This document shows positions 36,765 to 45,593 of a stretch of DNA of 64,000 nt, one piece after another. The notes beneath the pieces are model-generated. The model was not told the origin of the DNA. It did not search any database and saw only the letters and a list, made by a program, of their open reading frames with translations. Both the position numbers and the translations under genes were made by a program. Source of the stretch: Rhodanobacter ginsengisoli (GTDB taxonomy: Bacteria > Pseudomonadota > Gammaproteobacteria > Xanthomonadales > Rhodanobacteraceae); the NCBI RefSeq assembly GCF_042657065.1, contig NZ_JBHSNF010000002.1:866360-930359 (forward strand). The letters are read 5' to 3'. Every line of letters starts with the position of its first letter. Position 1 is the first letter of the stretch.

Positions 36765-37181
36765 CTATCCAGGCGGCAATCCCTCCAAGGGACTGATCAC
36801 CTGGCGCAGGATCTCGGTGGCGACCCGCTCGTAGAGCGCGGTCGTCTCGAGCTTCTTGTGACCCAGCAGCACCTGGATGTCCGCCTTCTGTTCCAACAGG
36901 TGGGTGGCGAAGCTGTGGCGTAGCGTGTGCATCGACACGCGCTTGACGATGCCGGCTGCCTGCGCCGCGGCATGGATGGCGCGGTTGAGCTGGCGCGGAG
37001 TCAACGGATTGATCCGGTTCATGCCGGGGAACAGCCAACCGCCATCGAGCAGCTTGCCTTGGGTGTGGCGGCGTAGCCCAGCGTGTTGGAAAGACCGTTG
37101 CTGGAGGTCCAAGCCGCCATCGCCCGGTCGCCGGGGGTATAAGCCGGGGTTGCCCGCCACGCCGAGCGAGGTGCTGCCCAT
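36765..37181 (-). pseudogene. Tyrosine recombinase C-terminal fragment fused to foreign 5' sequence
   Basis: Residues from about 40 onward match the catalytic half of a tyrosine recombinase of the type that accompanies IS91 elements: the MHTLRHSFATHLLE box with the H-x-x-R pair, LLGHKKLETTALY with the H/W-position His and the nucleophile Tyr. The N-terminal half of the enzyme is absent; the first about 40 codons are out-of-frame reading of an Rhs fragment. It lies directly upstream of the transposase remnant. Confidence 0.78.
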
Positions 37182-37187
37182 AGGTTA
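37063..37187 (-). pseudogene. Rhs/YD-repeat gene fragment
   Basis: In the frame different from the recombinase ORF the minus strand reads AYTPGDRAMAAWTSSNGLSN, close to MASWTSSNGLANSM of the intact Rhs core gene at 38.6-40.6 kb. The nucleotide match is also clear (compare 37085-37120 with 39838-39872). It ends at the recombinase junction near 37063. Confidence 0.7.
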
Positions 37188-37260
37188 GCTTCCTCCGTTA
37201 CGGATTTCGGGGCCTCCGAGAATCCCCGGGCGATTCAAGATCGAAACTTGAGCGTGCCAA

Positions 37261-37599
37261 TCAGCGAAACAGATGCAGTAAACCCCAGCTTACCAATAAG
37301 GCAAAATATCCCGATAACCGCCAGAAACCTGCTCCGAGTAGCGGCTCATTGGTCATTTCAGATGAAGGGCTAAAGTGGCCTGCAAAGAAATCGGGGAAGA
37401 TCAGCAGGGCGGCCGCGAGCAGTGGTATGAGCGAGACGTAGAATACGCCACCGCCGCGACCTGCGTATAAGGTGATATTGGAGGATGCTGCAACATCCAA
37501 GCCAGGAGCCAAGCTTTGCATATGGAGGACCATCCACAGCCAAGCCATCAGTACAACGACACCAATCATGCGATGAACCATATAATTTTCAAATTCCAT
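37261..37599 (-). CDS. Small hypothetical membrane protein
   Basis: 112 residues with about three hydrophobic helices (about 8-28, 50-70, 92-110). No family recognised. AT-richer than the flanking chromosome. It is the second gene after the Rhs toxin-type tail on the same strand, a place where immunity proteins are often found, so it is a candidate immunity gene by position only. Confidence 0.55.
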   Translation of the reverse strand: MEFENYMVHRMIGVVVLMAWLWMVLHMQSLAPGLDVAASSNITLYAGRGGGVFYVSLIPLLAAALLIFPDFFAGHFSPSSEMTNEPLLGAGFWRLSGYFALLVSWGLLHLFR

Positions 37600-37662
37600 A
37601 CTAATTCATTGTCATTGATCTTACTTTCAAGAAAATGTGGCACCAATACTCGAGTCGATGCG

Positions 37663-38547
37663 TTAATCTATAACGGATGTCAATGAAATAACATTAACTA
37701 AGATATGCAGAAGCACCGCAGGCACTAGGGAAGATGTTCTCTTTACCAGATAGCCAAGGATCAAGCCAAGCGCAATTAGATATGGAAGTCGAATAAAATC
37801 GATGTGCAATGCTGCAAACAGAAATGCTTGACTGACCAGCGCGCCCCAAGCTGAAGTCCTTTCTAACAAGGCTGTAAGGATGAGGCCACGAAAAAAAAGC
37901 TCCTCAAATACTGGTACCAAAACACCTACGCAAAACACAAAAAGAGCTGCCCCCCAAACGCCAATCTGACCAGCAGCTTGTCTTAAGCTCCATACTTCCC
38001 ACTGCAATGGGTCAACATCGCCATAGCCTTGAGTTAAATTAATTCCAAAAAAGCTGAGGCAATATTTCCAAAGACTCAAGCTGACTGGACCTATTAGAAA
38101 ATGCAGAACAATGTAAGCCGTGGCAACGGCAACTAAAATTGACGGAATAGAAAGATTGGGTCGCCTAACTCCAAGTGATTCCCATGTGGCATCGCGCAAC
38201 CATACGATAGTGAATACTGTCAAGCCGAGGCCAATCTCCGAAATAAAGTTATCTACGTAAAAATGCCAGGACGTCCCAGTCCAATTCTCGAAAACCGCGG
38301 GATTAGGATGCGTCTGCCAACCGATGCCCCAAACCACAAATAAGATTGTTGCGGCTGCCGCCAGAAATTGGCTGCCAAACAAAGCAAGTCCGAAATGCTC
38401 CGTTGAGATAAGGAGCTCACCATTTCGTTCTATGTGCCTGCGTGACAGAATGGTCATAACAATAATAAGTACTCCATAGAACAGCAGGCGATACGGCCAC
38501 GGCCGAAGGATTGGCCCTAAAAGATCCCATAGTGATAGTCCACTCAT
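37663..38547 (-). CDS. CPBP family intramembrane glutamic endopeptidase
   Basis: 294 residues, multi-helix membrane protein. The Abi/CAAX-protease motifs are near the C-terminus: FEELFFRGLILTALL (Glu-Glu then Arg, at about residue 215), FLFAALHIDFIRLPYL (catalytic-type His) and a final LLHILVN. Members cut prenylated or membrane proteins, and some confer bacteriocin self-immunity. It follows the Rhs core gene by 88 bp on the same strand, so it may be immunity-related (inference). Low GC. Confidence 0.82.
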   Translation of the reverse strand: MSGLSLWDLLGPILRPWPYRLLFYGVLIIVMTILSRRHIERNGELLISTEHFGLALFGSQFLAAAATILFVVWGIGWQTHPNPAVFENWTGTSWHFYVDNFISEIGLGLTVFTIVWLRDATWESLGVRRPNLSIPSILVAVATAYIVLHFLIGPVSLSLWKYCLSFFGINLTQGYGDVDPLQWEVWSLRQAAGQIGVWGAALFVFCVGVLVPVFEELFFRGLILTALLERTSAWGALVSQAFLFAALHIDFIRLPYLIALGLILGYLVKRTSSLVPAVLLHILVNVISLTSVID

Positions 38548-38635
38548 AAGTTAAATCGCGCTATGGAAAATTTGGTAAATGACGCCAACAAAAAGTGACA
38601 AACTGTCGAAGGCAGAACAACATTAAGCTGATAGG

Positions 38636-40552
38636 TTATGGGCATTTCTTTCCCTTCATATGCTTTTTTAGATATGCTTTCCATGCTTCGGAGAAACTTG
38701 GGTATTGTGACCAGTCCATGTCATCAAACTTCGCATAAAAATGGTTGCCGGGGTCTTGCTTAGACATTGAGTAATCGTACTGTGCCTCCGACTGCAACAC
38801 AGACCCAAACGCTATAGCACCCGCCGCGAGATCCCCGCCTACATCTGAGATTGCTCCTGCCCGGTCGGGAATGACCACTGCTGATGCTTCGTTTACTGCG
38901 CCTTGAACAGCACCTTCAGCCTGTTGCTTATTAACGCTATCTTCTTGTAAACCAAAGATGTCGGATCCACTCAGTGGATTATTGAGCACATAGGCATACG
39001 TATTCGCGCCGCCGCCCAACCCCATCGGATCACTCTCGATATACCGGCCTAGTCCCGAATTGTAGTCGCGAAACCCGTTGTTCCAGTTGCCGGTCTCTGC
39101 ATCATAGTACTGCCCCGGGAAGCCAATATTGAGCGTGGCGCTGGCCACCGTCACCTGCTGCGTGAACGGGTAGTTCTGCGCACGCCACACGACCGCTTGA
39201 GAGGCATCGGTCATCTCTTCTGGGCGGCCCACCTGATCATCGTGAACGGCGTCGACCGTGCCGGCACTGACCCGTCCGATCAACCGGCCGTTGAGCCAGA
39301 CGTAGTCGATCCAGGTGCCATTCGGGTCTTCCGCCAGCATCGCGCCGCCCCGATCGGGAGCAAAATAGCTGGTCCCCGCCGTTCCTGTCTTGCGCAGACG
39401 CTGCCCTTCGGGGTTCACGTAGTAGCTCATCCCACCGGCGTTGCTGAGCCGGTTGAAGGGGTCGTAGCTGTACGTGGGTACCGACGACAGCGTGGTCGTA
39501 TTGCCCTTGGCGTCGTAGCCGTAGGACCCATTGGCCGCACCAGACGCACTGGCGATCCGATTGCTGGTGGCGCTGATGTTGAGGATCGACGACGCGCCGT
39601 TCACCACCTGCGTGATGCGGTTGCCGTTGGCGTCGTACTGGTAGCTCTCGTTTTCGACACCGGAGTACACCGAGACCAGACGCGACATGGCGTCGTAGCC
39701 GAAGTTCTGGGTCAGGTTGGTGTTGATGCCGTTGGTAAGCTGCGTGATGCGGTCGGCATTGTCATAGGTCAAGCCCAGGCTCTCCACTCCCGTTGCGTTG
39801 ATGCCGGTGAGGCGACCGTCAGTGTCGTAACTCATACTGTTGGCCAAACCGTTACTGGAGGTCCAGGAGGCCATCCCCAGGTTCATCGGCTGATAGCTGA
39901 TCGACGTGGCGCCGTTCACCACCGTGCCACCGACGGTGAGCGCCACACTCGAGACGACGCCGTTGGTATAGGTGTAATTGGCCTGGTTGCCATCCGGGTA
40001 GTCCACTGTTGTGACGTGGCCGACGGTGTCATGCCCGTAACCGATGGCGTAGGTCGTTCCGCCGATCGAAAACCCACGACCGGCGACCCACCCTTCCGGG
40101 GTATAGGTGTAGGACGTCGCCCCAGTGGCATCACGGTCCGAACACAATCGGCCTACACCGTTGGTGCAGTTATCGTATGCGAAGCTTTGCGTGAGCCCAC
40201 CCGCACTGACGCTAGTGACCCGATTCATGCCATCGTAGGTATAGGTGGTCTGCACACCATCGGCCCGGGTCATGCTGGCCATTCGCCCGTATCCGTCGTA
40301 GACGTAGCTAGTCGTGCCAGTATCCGGGCTGGCCTGTTGCCAGAGCTGCCCCAGCCCGTCATGGGTGTAGGTGGTGACCAGGCCGCGTGGATCAGTGACG
40401 GTGGCTGCGTGGTCGCCCGCGTCGTAGGTGTATTGCGTGACCACCGGGCTATCGGCGTGGGCCGCCTGGGCAACCATCAATCCACCTAGCAGCAGGATAG
40501 GCAGCGCCCGATGCCGGGATAGAAGGTGACGGATGGCGAAGGCAAGTTCCAT
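38636..40552 (-). CDS. Rhs repeat-associated core protein with variable C-terminal tail
   Basis: 638 residues. The start at 40552 has GGAGGAA seven bases upstream and opens a signal peptide (to about residue 32, QAAHA). A series of YD repeats follows (TYTYDGMNRVTSV, YDANGNRITQ, SYDPFNRLSN). The Rhs core ends near residue 510 with YIESDPMGLGGGANTYAYVL. The last about 108 residues differ from any Rhs consensus and end WKAYLKKHMKGKKCP, probably a toxin or effector domain; I do not recognise its family. An alternative start at 40645 would overlap the previous gene. Confidence 0.85.
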   Translation of the reverse strand: MELAFAIRHLLSRHRALPILLLGGLMVAQAAHADSPVVTQYTYDAGDHAATVTDPRGLVTTYTHDGLGQLWQQASPDTGTTSYVYDGYGRMASMTRADGVQTTYTYDGMNRVTSVSAGGLTQSFAYDNCTNGVGRLCSDRDATGATSYTYTPEGWVAGRGFSIGGTTYAIGYGHDTVGHVTTVDYPDGNQANYTYTNGVVSSVALTVGGTVVNGATSISYQPMNLGMASWTSSNGLANSMSYDTDGRLTGINATGVESLGLTYDNADRITQLTNGINTNLTQNFGYDAMSRLVSVYSGVENESYQYDANGNRITQVVNGASSILNISATSNRIASASGAANGSYGYDAKGNTTTLSSVPTYSYDPFNRLSNAGGMSYYVNPEGQRLRKTGTAGTSYFAPDRGGAMLAEDPNGTWIDYVWLNGRLIGRVSAGTVDAVHDDQVGRPEEMTDASQAVVWRAQNYPFTQQVTVASATLNIGFPGQYYDAETGNWNNGFRDYNSGLGRYIESDPMGLGGGANTYAYVLNNPLSGSDIFGLQEDSVNKQQAEGAVQGAVNEASAVVIPDRAGAISDVGGDLAAGAIAFGSVLQSEAQYDYSMSKQDPGNHFYAKFDDMDWSQYPSFSEAWKAYLKKHMKGKKCP

Positions 40553-40641
40553 GCTCGGTTTCCTCCGTGAAAGGGCACGTTTGTTTGGATCTCTGCGCAA
40601 CGTCAGAGCGGCGGGCACCTCGTGGCAGGGCTGATCTCTCA

Positions 40642-43600
40642 TCACAGCGACCCTCCCACGACAGCCGTCATCGTGCAGGTAGAACTGGACACGTTGATGC
40701 CGGCCGCGTTGTAGAACGTCACGGTAAGGTGATACGTCTGCCCCTTGACGTCGGTGCTGTTCCTGCCCATCGCGACGCTGTACTCGCTGAAAGGATTGCT
40801 GCTGAGCGCGGTCGGTGAGCTGGCATAGTTGGTTACAGCGCCCCCGCCGAGATTGGCGCCGTTGGCGAGACCGATCAAGGTCCAGGTGTATTGCACCGTG
40901 GTGGCGCCGGACGGCACGTTGCCGGTGACAACCGGCACCGCGCTTCCGCTCTGCGTAGATGTGAACACTTCCCAGCTACTACCACCGTTGATCTCGAAAC
41001 CGATCTGCGCCGAGCCACCACCCGAAGTAATCATGTAGCTGGAGTAGTAGCTTTGCCCATTGATGGCGATCGGAACCGGGATGGTCACCACCGTCGTGCC
41101 GACACCGCTCCAGGGGCCGCAGCCCACCGGATCACAGGCCTGGACCCGATAGCCGTAGCTTCCATTGCTCTGCCCGCTGGCGCCCCAGCTGGTGGCCGCG
41201 CTGCTCTGCACCGTCGACCAGGCACCCCCGTTGACCTGCCTTTGCAGGGTGTAGCTGGTGGCACCTGATACGCCGCTCCAGGACACCGCATAGGCGCCGG
41301 TGCCATTGTTGGCCGGCACGCTGAGACCGGGGGCCGTCGTGGGCGCCGTCACGGTGACCGTGCCTGTACCACTCCACGGGCCGCAACCGGTGATGTTGCA
41401 GGCCTGTACGCGGTAACCGTAGGTGGCCGCGCCGCGACCACTCGTCCCCCAGCTGGCCGCCCCAGTGGCTTGCACGGTGCTCCAGCCGCCCCCGTTCACT
41501 TGTTCCTGCAAGGTGTAGCTGGTTGCCCCGCTCACGCCACCCCAGCTGACCGTATAGCCTCCGGTGTAGCTTACGCTGGGTACGCTGAGCGCCGGAGCGC
41601 TTGCCGGGATCGGCGGAATCGCGACGGTGATGGTGCCCGTCGAACTCCACACGCTGCAGCCGGAGCTGTTGCAGGCTTGCACCCGGTAGCCGTAGGTGCC
41701 GTTGCTCTTGCCCGTGGCATTCCAGCTGGTCGCGGCGGAGCTTTGCGCTGACGTCCAACCGCCGCCGTTCACCTGCTCCTGCAAGGTATAGCTGGTCGCT
41801 CCGGTGACGGCGCTCCAGCTCACCGTGTAGTGGCTGACGTTGGTGCTGACGGGCACGCTCAGGCTAGGCGCACCAGCCGGTTCGTTGACCGGGACAACAA
41901 AGTTGCCGGATTGGCCTAGCACCAGATTACCAAGACTTAACGGCGAGTCACCGTACATGTAAATGGCGGCACCCGGATACTGGCTGCGCATGGTGCTGGT
42001 CAGCGCAATGCTGAAGCGGTAAGCCGATCCAGTGCTCTGGCAAGCTGTAGCCACCGCCGGTTCGCTGGCCACATTGGCCGTCGCAGTGGTGATCCGCGTA
42101 CCACCGCCCCCGGACGGTCCGCCGGCGAACACCTCCACGCCGATGGATTGAGGTAATCCGGTGGAGCACGCCCAGCCGGTGACGCTGGCGTTGCCCGACC
42201 CATCGAAGGACACACCATCGATCGTGCCGATGACGTGGGTGACGGTCACGCTACCCTCGTTGCTCAAGGGACCGCAGCCAGTAGCGTTGCAGGCCTGCAC
42301 GCGATAGCTGTAGGTGCCGCCGCTGAATCCACTCGTGGTCAGGCTGGTCGCACTAGTGTTTTGCACGTTGGCCCAGCTGCCGCCATTCACCGACGCCTGC
42401 AAAAGATACGTCGTAGCACCACTCACGCCATTCCAGCTCACCGTATAGCTGCCGTTGGTACTGGTCGCCGGCACGGTCAGCGTCGGCGCCACACTGGGCA
42501 TCGGCGGGCTGGCCCCGCCGGACTCGACGGTCTTGGTCACCCGGTCAAGCGCGTCGTACTGATAGCTGACCAGATGTCCGGTGGCGTTGGTGACGGAGAT
42601 CACATTGCCGTTGCCGTCGTAGCCATAGGTCAACGCCTGCCCGTGGTTGCCCAGCTTCTTGTAGAGGCGGCCCAAGGCGTCGTACTGCATGGTTTGCGAC
42701 AGGCCCACCACGCTCCCGCGCGTGACCACGTCACTGGTGACATCGCTATTGGGATCGTGGCCAAGAGTCTCGGTCGAGGTCCCGTCTTTGTCGTTGCGGG
42801 TAATCGACGTGACCCGCATCTCGGCATCGCGGTTCCAAGTGGTGACTTCGTTGTCGGGTATGGTCAGCGTATGGAGCAGGCCGAATCCGTCGTAGGTGTA
42901 TTGCCAGTGCGCCGCCGTGCCGTTCGGATAAGTCGTCTTGGTCTGTACGCGACCACGTGCATCGTAGACGTAGTCGGTGGCGTCTCCGTTGGGGCCGACG
43001 ATATGTTGCGGCTCACCGAGTCCGTTGTAGTTGCTGTAGGTCGTGGCCTGACCCAGCCCATTGGCCAGGGAGGTGATGTTGCCCATCGCGTCATAGGTAT
43101 AGACAACGCTGTCGCTGTTGTTCGGAGATGGCTCCGCCACTGACATCGTGTGCACCATGCCATTCGCATACAGGGTGTAATTGTAGGTCGTCGTCAGGGT
43201 TTGGTTCGCGATGCCGTTGCCGGACAGATTGGTGACCACAATGGATGCGAGGCGATTTTGGGCGTTGTACGTATAGGTCGTCCTTGACCAGCCCTCGACC
43301 GTCACACTGAGTAGGCGATTGAGCTGGACGTTGGGGTCCCAGGTGTAATCGGTCGTGCGCGCTAGGCTGGTGCCGTAAGCCTCGGTTTCCGTCTGCAGCT
43401 GGCCGTTTGCCGCATAGGTATATGTATGCACGTTGCCGTTGTTGTCCACGGTTTGCGAGAGATTGCCGTTCGCATCGTAGGTTCGGGCGTTCACTGTTGC
43501 CCCGCAATCGGACATGGCATTGCTGCTCACCGAGCTCAACTGCCCGTTGTAAGCGCCGCCGGCACCATTGGTGCCATCGTAGGTGTTGACCCGCACCTGG

Positions 43601-44832
43601 CCGAGCGGATTGGTAATCGTTGCGGCAAGATTGCCCGCGCTATCGTGCGCGTAGGCCACCGAATCCAACTCTGAGCCATCGGCCAGCGACGTGCTGTTGG
43701 CCCACTCATAGTAAGGGCTGGTGGATGCAGCGACATACGAGGTGTATGAATAGGGCACTCCGTTGTAATCGGCTTCAATCATCTGTTCCGTATACGGGGG
43801 CGTTGTGTATGAGTTGTACTTGAAAGAGATGACGGTGGTAGGGGCACCTGGAAAAGTGATGGAGGCGACATCATTGATTGAGGCATTGGGGGAGTAGGCG
43901 CTGCCATAGTCAAACGTGTACGCATTTCCCGCCGGATCGGTCACCGTGAGGACTTGGCCCAATACGTTTCGGCCATTTTGCTGGCTTTGGGTAAGTGGAC
44001 CTGCAGCAAAGGTCATGTACTGACCATCTGTATGAGTGACACGAACCAGCGACCCCGCTGAATACGTAAATGTCCAGCCGATGCCCGACGCGTCCGTGAG
44101 GGATTGAATCTGCCCGGTTGATGAAAAAACCTCGGTCGTAGCACTTTCATCCGTCAGCGTGTAATTACCCGTTGTGGTGTTACGCGTCAGGACGGCGACG
44201 GGGTCAATAACGTGCTGCCCGTTATTGAACTGCTCGATATAGACCGTGCCAGTTGGACCACCGCTGAATGTCAGAACTGAGCCATCCGGAAAATGAGCAA
44301 TGGTCTGATCGCAGCGACCATTGTTATTGACCTGGGTTGTGCACGCCGTGTCTAGCCAATAATCAAAATTGCTTGTCCAATGCGATGGCGACGTGGAGGT
44401 GTTGTAGTAGAGGGTGTAATTCAGACCCATCTCGCCCGGCATGGCGAAGATGGGATAGGTTTCCATCTTGGTTCCGCTGCTTATCTGAATCGGTTTACCC
44501 GTTTTGTTCTGGCAGCCACTAGGATCGTTGTCCTGAGCGGGAGAACGGTTGGCCGACGCAAAGACCTCCACCGGCGGTAGGTCGATAAAGTGCGAAGGCC
44601 CTGCGTTCGGAGCCACGGTTCCAGAGCCATGAACGTCATGCGAAGCAGAATCGTAAGGTGTTCCATTCACAGTGACGGTGGGGAGGTTGTGAGGGGGAAC
44701 TGGCGGTGGTGCATTTTTCTGCTTCGCCGGCTGCCCGGCACCCTGGTCTTGCGCACTCACTGCGCCCGACAGGATCGTCAACAGGAAGGCGGAAAGAAAT
44801 ACGGCGCACCAGCGGGACTTAGCGTGCATCAT
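40642..44832 (-). CDS. Large YD-repeat (Rhs-like) protein with fibronectin-III-like modules
   Basis: 1396 residues. Signal peptide (about 1-28), a segment rich in Pro, then an Rhs N-terminal part with GEMGLNYTLYYNTS, and about a dozen YD repeats (about 300-775; for example YDGNGNVISVTNATGHLVSY). From about 777 there are four fibronectin-III-like modules (GSYTVSWNGVSGATTYLLQ type, each ending YRVQACN.. GC.. S), with a distinct module at about 865-980 after the first. The final about 145 residues are beta-rich and lack the Rhs core. GGAGGGA precedes the ATG. It ends 90 bp before the core-bearing Rhs gene, so the two look like a split Rhs pair. Confidence 0.82.
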   Translation of the reverse strand: MMHAKSRWCAVFLSAFLLTILSGAVSAQDQGAGQPAKQKNAPPPVPPHNLPTVTVNGTPYDSASHDVHGSGTVAPNAGPSHFIDLPPVEVFASANRSPAQDNDPSGCQNKTGKPIQISSGTKMETYPIFAMPGEMGLNYTLYYNTSTSPSHWTSNFDYWLDTACTTQVNNNGRCDQTIAHFPDGSVLTFSGGPTGTVYIEQFNNGQHVIDPVAVLTRNTTTGNYTLTDESATTEVFSSTGQIQSLTDASGIGWTFTYSAGSLVRVTHTDGQYMTFAAGPLTQSQQNGRNVLGQVLTVTDPAGNAYTFDYGSAYSPNASINDVASITFPGAPTTVISFKYNSYTTPPYTEQMIEADYNGVPYSYTSYVAASTSPYYEWANSTSLADGSELDSVAYAHDSAGNLAATITNPLGQVRVNTYDGTNGAGGAYNGQLSSVSSNAMSDCGATVNARTYDANGNLSQTVDNNGNVHTYTYAANGQLQTETEAYGTSLARTTDYTWDPNVQLNRLLSVTVEGWSRTTYTYNAQNRLASIVVTNLSGNGIANQTLTTTYNYTLYANGMVHTMSVAEPSPNNSDSVVYTYDAMGNITSLANGLGQATTYSNYNGLGEPQHIVGPNGDATDYVYDARGRVQTKTTYPNGTAAHWQYTYDGFGLLHTLTIPDNEVTTWNRDAEMRVTSITRNDKDGTSTETLGHDPNSDVTSDVVTRGSVVGLSQTMQYDALGRLYKKLGNHGQALTYGYDGNGNVISVTNATGHLVSYQYDALDRVTKTVESGGASPPMPSVAPTLTVPATSTNGSYTVSWNGVSGATTYLLQASVNGGSWANVQNTSATSLTTSGFSGGTYSYRVQACNATGCGPLSNEGSVTVTHVIGTIDGVSFDGSGNASVTGWACSTGLPQSIGVEVFAGGPSGGGGTRITTATANVASEPAVATACQSTGSAYRFSIALTSTMRSQYPGAAIYMYGDSPLSLGNLVLGQSGNFVVPVNEPAGAPSLSVPVSTNVSHYTVSWSAVTGATSYTLQEQVNGGGWTSAQSSAATSWNATGKSNGTYGYRVQACNSSGCSVWSSTGTITVAIPPIPASAPALSVPSVSYTGGYTVSWGGVSGATSYTLQEQVNGGGWSTVQATGAASWGTSGRGAATYGYRVQACNITGCGPWSGTGTVTVTAPTTAPGLSVPANNGTGAYAVSWSGVSGATSYTLQRQVNGGAWSTVQSSAATSWGASGQSNGSYGYRVQACDPVGCGPWSGVGTTVVTIPVPIAINGQSYYSSYMITSGGGSAQIGFEINGGSSWEVFTSTQSGSAVPVVTGNVPSGATTVQYTWTLIGLANGANLGGGAVTNYASSPTALSSNPFSEYSVAMGRNSTDVKGQTYHLTVTFYNAAGINVSSSTCTMTAVVGGSL

Positions 44833-45593
44833 GAAAGGGTTCCCTCCCAGCAAACGGTGAATTGGAAACGGCAGACGAAAAGGCAGTCGACGCAAGGGTG
44901 TTGCGTCCACGACATTGGGAGCAGGCGGGGTGAATCAGGGCTCGTAGTGCGGGAGAGACGACGTGGGTCGGATCGCGCGCGTTTTACCTGGTGCGCGAGC
45001 TATGACAGTGCACCCATTCCCTGTCCTCCCCAACATCAGCGACTCCCCCTGTCCTTAGTCCTGCTGGCCTTCATCGGACCCAAGGCAGCGGCTATCTCTT
45101 TATACGTTCCTGCCAAGCTTAGGTCGTTGTCAACAAGCAAGAAATTACGAACAAGGAGGTGGTGGCAAATCAAATTCGGCGTGTCGGTTCGTTCGATCAC
45201 TCGACTAACTGGATTCAGTTCGTCACCTCCTTTTTGCTTGTGGAGACGGCTGGATGGAGCTGATCCATGCCTTGAGTCGCGCGCTTATCGGGCATGCCAA
45301 ATAAACGACATTCCAAGCCCGAATGCGCCGTCGGTTCGATATCTACACTTGAACAACCTCAATGCCGACGGGTACTTCTGTAAACGTCAAACTTCTACTG
45401 CCTCCCCGGCAGAGCCGGGGGAACTCTCTTGTTGGTTTAGCAGATTCATAGTGTGCCCTCGGCGGGCAGAGGAACACTCCCAGACACAAATTGGCCATCC
45501 CCAAAGCAGCCGTTCCCGACCGACTCAAATGGGTCGGAAGCCGCCGCCTGACACCTCGAGCCAGATCCGACCAAGTGACCGCATCGTCGGTTT
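44833..45593. promoter_or_regulatory. Intergenic region upstream of the Rhs pair, with a long-range inverted repeat
   Basis: 761 bp without a convincing gene. It must hold the Rhs promoter. A two-part inverted repeat spans 45133-45241: ACAAGCAA (45133) pairs with TTGCTTGT (45234) and AAGGAGGTG (45153) with CACCTCCTT (45224). A 7-bp GC stem lies at 45403-45419 and a 5-bp one at 45453-45467. The left part may be the edge of the acquired Rhs block. Confidence 0.45.

Noticed and set aside
45403..45467. GC stems as a Rho-independent terminator or small RNA
   Set aside because: No T tract follows either stem and no promoter can be seen; they are noted only in the intergenic entry.
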